From Halocaridina rubra (taxonomy: Eukaryota; Arthropoda; Malacostraca; Decapoda; Atyidae), in assembly GCA_037179515.1 (NCBI GenBank), contig JAXCGZ010007574.1:32501-42500 (forward strand): 10,000 bases of DNA. The letters run 5' to 3'. Made by a program: the position numbers and the translations under genes. The notes beneath the pieces were generated by a model. That model was not told where the DNA came from, did not search any database, and worked only from the letters and a program-made list of their open reading frames with translations. How positions within the stretch are numbered: the stretch's first letter is position 1; each line of letters begins with the position of its first letter. Shown piece by piece: positions 8,143 to 10,000 of the stretch.

Positions 8143-10000
8143 CGAAAAAGCTGGTAAGGCAGTAGAATTAAAGGATAGGATTCACAATAAGTAAGGTACA
8201 TATAGTAGCGGTTACAGAGACTAAGTTAAGTGAGGACATAAACAGTGTCGCAGTTTTTCCTAAGATCTTCAGAATATTAAGGGTTGAAAGATCTGAGAGG
8301 ACTGGTTTAGGGATAGCACTGCTAATAATTGAAAGATTTCAAATTGAAGTAATAAAATTTGCTTTAGAAAGTGAGTTTAAGGAATTTCTTATTGCTTGCA
8401 TAAATACTGGGTTAAAGAGCATTATAATAACTTGTATATAACCCACCATGGAAGCAAGATAGGCTAGAAGTTTATGAGGAAAGTCATATAGGTACTATTG
8501 AAGTCATAAACTCAGTTGTTAACATTGCAAGTGAAACAAACTGTAGTTTATTGATTATAGGAGATTTTAATCATAGAGAGATATAATGGATATATCTTAA
8601 CCATATAGGTATTATTAAAGTCGTAAACTCAGTTGTTAACATTGCACGAGAAAGAAATTGTTGTATATTGCTTATGGGGGAATTTAATCATAGAGAGATA
8701 GATTGGATATATCTTAACCCACACAGTGAAGAGAACTCTTTAGGGGCAAGATTCCTTGATTGCATTACAGGGAATTTCCTACACCAACATATACTGGAAC
8801 CAACAAGGGCCAGGGGTGGGAATGAGCCATCGCCGCTTGATCTAGCATTCGCAGATTATGTGTTGAATATTGAAAAAAATTGAGTATGAACCACCAATTG
8901 GAATAGTGACGACTGTGTGTTGTTGATGGAGTATATCATATAAGATGTTCTGCCTGAGAGTAGAGACACTGAAGACATGATGAGGAACTACCCGAAATGA
9001 GATTACATCAAAATGAATTAGCTTTTTGCACTTATTGACTGGAGGACCTAATTTAGCAACAAATCTGTACAAGAAATGTGCGACTTCTTTTGTGAGGAAT
9101 ATGGGAAGATAATAGATTGCTGCATACCTTTCACCAAAATAGGAGTTAGTCATGCCAGAGAGAAATAGTTCAATAATGAGTGTAAGAGAGATAAGAAGTG
9201 GAGAGACAATTGCTGGAAAATGCATAGGAGGAGAAAAAGCATAAATGCCTGGCAGACTTATAAAAGAGCCAGAGATGATTACCTAAGTAAAAGAAGAGAG
9301 GGAGAGAGAGACTATGAAAGGAATATCACCACGAAGGCTGAACAAATAAAAAATAAACCTTTTTCACAGCTTTATCAGAGGAAAATTGAAGGTCAAAGAA
9401 CAGGTTTTAAAGCTAAAGAGATTGGATGGAAGCATAACTGAGACAGATGAAGAGATATGCTAAGTATTGAACAAGGAGTTTCATTCAGTATTTACAGCAG
9501 AGAATACCCCACACCCTCAGATTACAGAGATAGGATTTAATTTACAGGTATTAGAGAACATCATCTTTTCAGCCACAGAGGTATGCAAAGTTCTGATGGA
9601 GTTAGATGCGCATAAAGCTACATGTGCCGATGATATATCCCCTTATATACTTAAGAAATGCTCTAAATCAATATCGGCGGTACTATGTTTCATATTTGAA
9701 AAATCTCGGGAATCTGGGGAGATTCCATGATGCTGGAAACAAGCAAGCATAGTACCTAACTTCAAAAAGGGATGGAGGGGTATAGCTCTGAACAATAGAC
9801 CTGTTTCCATGGCCAGTATAGTTTGCAAAGTTATGAAGAAACTACTAAGGAACATATCTCTCTTCTCTTGGAATCCTTCAACTTTTGTCAGTGTAACAAC
9901 ATGGCTTCAGAGAAGGCAGTTCAACAGTAACAAATTTACTAGAATTTTATGATGAGGTAAGCTGTATCTTACCGGAAAAAGAGGGCTGAGCAAACTGCAT
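8028..10000 (+). pseudogene. LINE copy B ORF2: endonuclease and start of reverse transcriptase, decayed
   Basis: The frame opens after a TAA at 8025-8027 and reads QRGSIEVNNRRSGDPAS, matching copy A without any ATG. Endonuclease pieces follow: CTNADEKAGKAVEL, VAVTETKLSED with the catalytic Glu kept, then a duplicated 39-codon block (8485-8718) with GDFNH in the first copy and GEFNH in the second. ARFLDCITGNFLHQH and SDDCVL come next, where His of SDH is changed to Asp (8911-8913). The linker has NAWQTYKRARDDYL and RDYERNITTKAEQIKNK (9220-9441). The reverse transcriptase start has FTAENTPHPQITE, EVCKVLMELDAHKATCADDISP, CWKQASIVPNFKKG, NNRPVSMASIVCKVMKKLL and, after a shift, QHGFREGSSTVTNLLEFYDEV, then the window ends. 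Several stops (for example 8881-8883 and 9728-9730) and two altered active-site residues make it inactive. Confidence 0.85.
8485..8718 (+). repeat. 117-bp tandem duplication over the endonuclease active-site motif of LINE copy B
   Basis: Copy 1 is 8485-8601 and copy 2 is 8602-8718; both begin CATATAGGTA and end ATATATCTTAAC. The length is exactly 39 codons, so the frame is kept. I count about 15 mismatches in 117 bases, so the duplication is not recent, or the two blocks come from different element copies. LINE copy A has one block only. Copy 1 encodes IGDFNHREI and then a TAA; copy 2 encodes MGEFNHREIDW. Confidence 0.92.

Larger units (their letters stand above)
4580..10000 (+). mobile_element. 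LINE copy B (same family as copy A), decayed, interrupted at 5066-7581
   Basis: The element begins at about 4580 inside repeat unit 4, with a leader matching copy A (ATTCTGTGA, then AAAATGAA at the ORF1 start). ORF1 runs 4605-5065 and resumes at 7582-8142; ORF2 follows to the right edge. Many stops and frameshifts are present. The 2.5-kb gap is a second LINE. The match to copy A resumes precisely across it: copy A has ACAAACAGTTGACTAT, while here ACAAAC ends at 5065 and GTTGACTAT begins at 7582, with one A unaccounted for. Its start so close to the ORF1 ATG may be a slight 5' truncation or the natural start. Confidence 0.9.

Noticed and set aside
8842..9225. Minus-strand open frame of 127 codons
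   Set aside because: It is antisense to the ORF2 linker of LINE copy B; the plus strand aligns with copy A protein while this frame has no motif.

Overview
The window looks like repeat-rich nuclear DNA of an invertebrate animal. I see no host gene, no rRNA, no CRISPR array and no prokaryotic gene organisation. Nearly all coding-like sequence is non-LTR (LINE) retrotransposon, in two families. The style of both families resembles elements common in decapod crustacean genomes. That organism guess is inference from memory of such elements; it is not shown by the sequence alone.

Layout: (1) 1-2093, minus strand: LINE copy A, the best preserved element. Its ORF1 (coiled coil plus a nucleic-acid-binding-like C-terminus) has one in-frame TGA. 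Its ORF2 is open from about 1082 to the window edge and keeps every endonuclease (EEP) motif I can recognise. ORF2 lies in the -1 frame relative to ORF1, overlaps it, and has no usable AUG; an A AAT TTT heptamer sits in the overlap. (2) 2094-2980: AT-rich noncoding sequence with a purine tract. (3) 2982-3250: a compound microsatellite, (GT)n then (GA)n then a pure (AT) run of about 113 copies. (4) 3257-4579: five copies of a unit of about 276 bp carrying tRNA-like A and B boxes. The first copy is inverted against the second, making a large fold-back; the next three run in tandem, and the last is cut off by a LINE insertion. (5) 4580-10000, plus strand: LINE copy B, the same family as A but heavily decayed, running off the right edge. 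(6) Inside ORF1 of copy B, 5066-7581 is a 5'-truncated LINE of a second, Jockey-like family, itself dead from frameshifts, an internal deletion and a changed catalytic motif.

The order of events can be read in part. The tandem repeat existed first, LINE B inserted into its fourth forward unit, then the Jockey-like element inserted into LINE B. Copies A and B of the same family point away from each other around the microsatellite and fold-back region. Comparing A with B is informative: both show ORF2 in the -1 frame relative to ORF1 with no AUG, so this is probably a property of the family and not damage to one copy. Copy B also carries a 117-bp in-frame tandem duplication over the endonuclease active-site motif.
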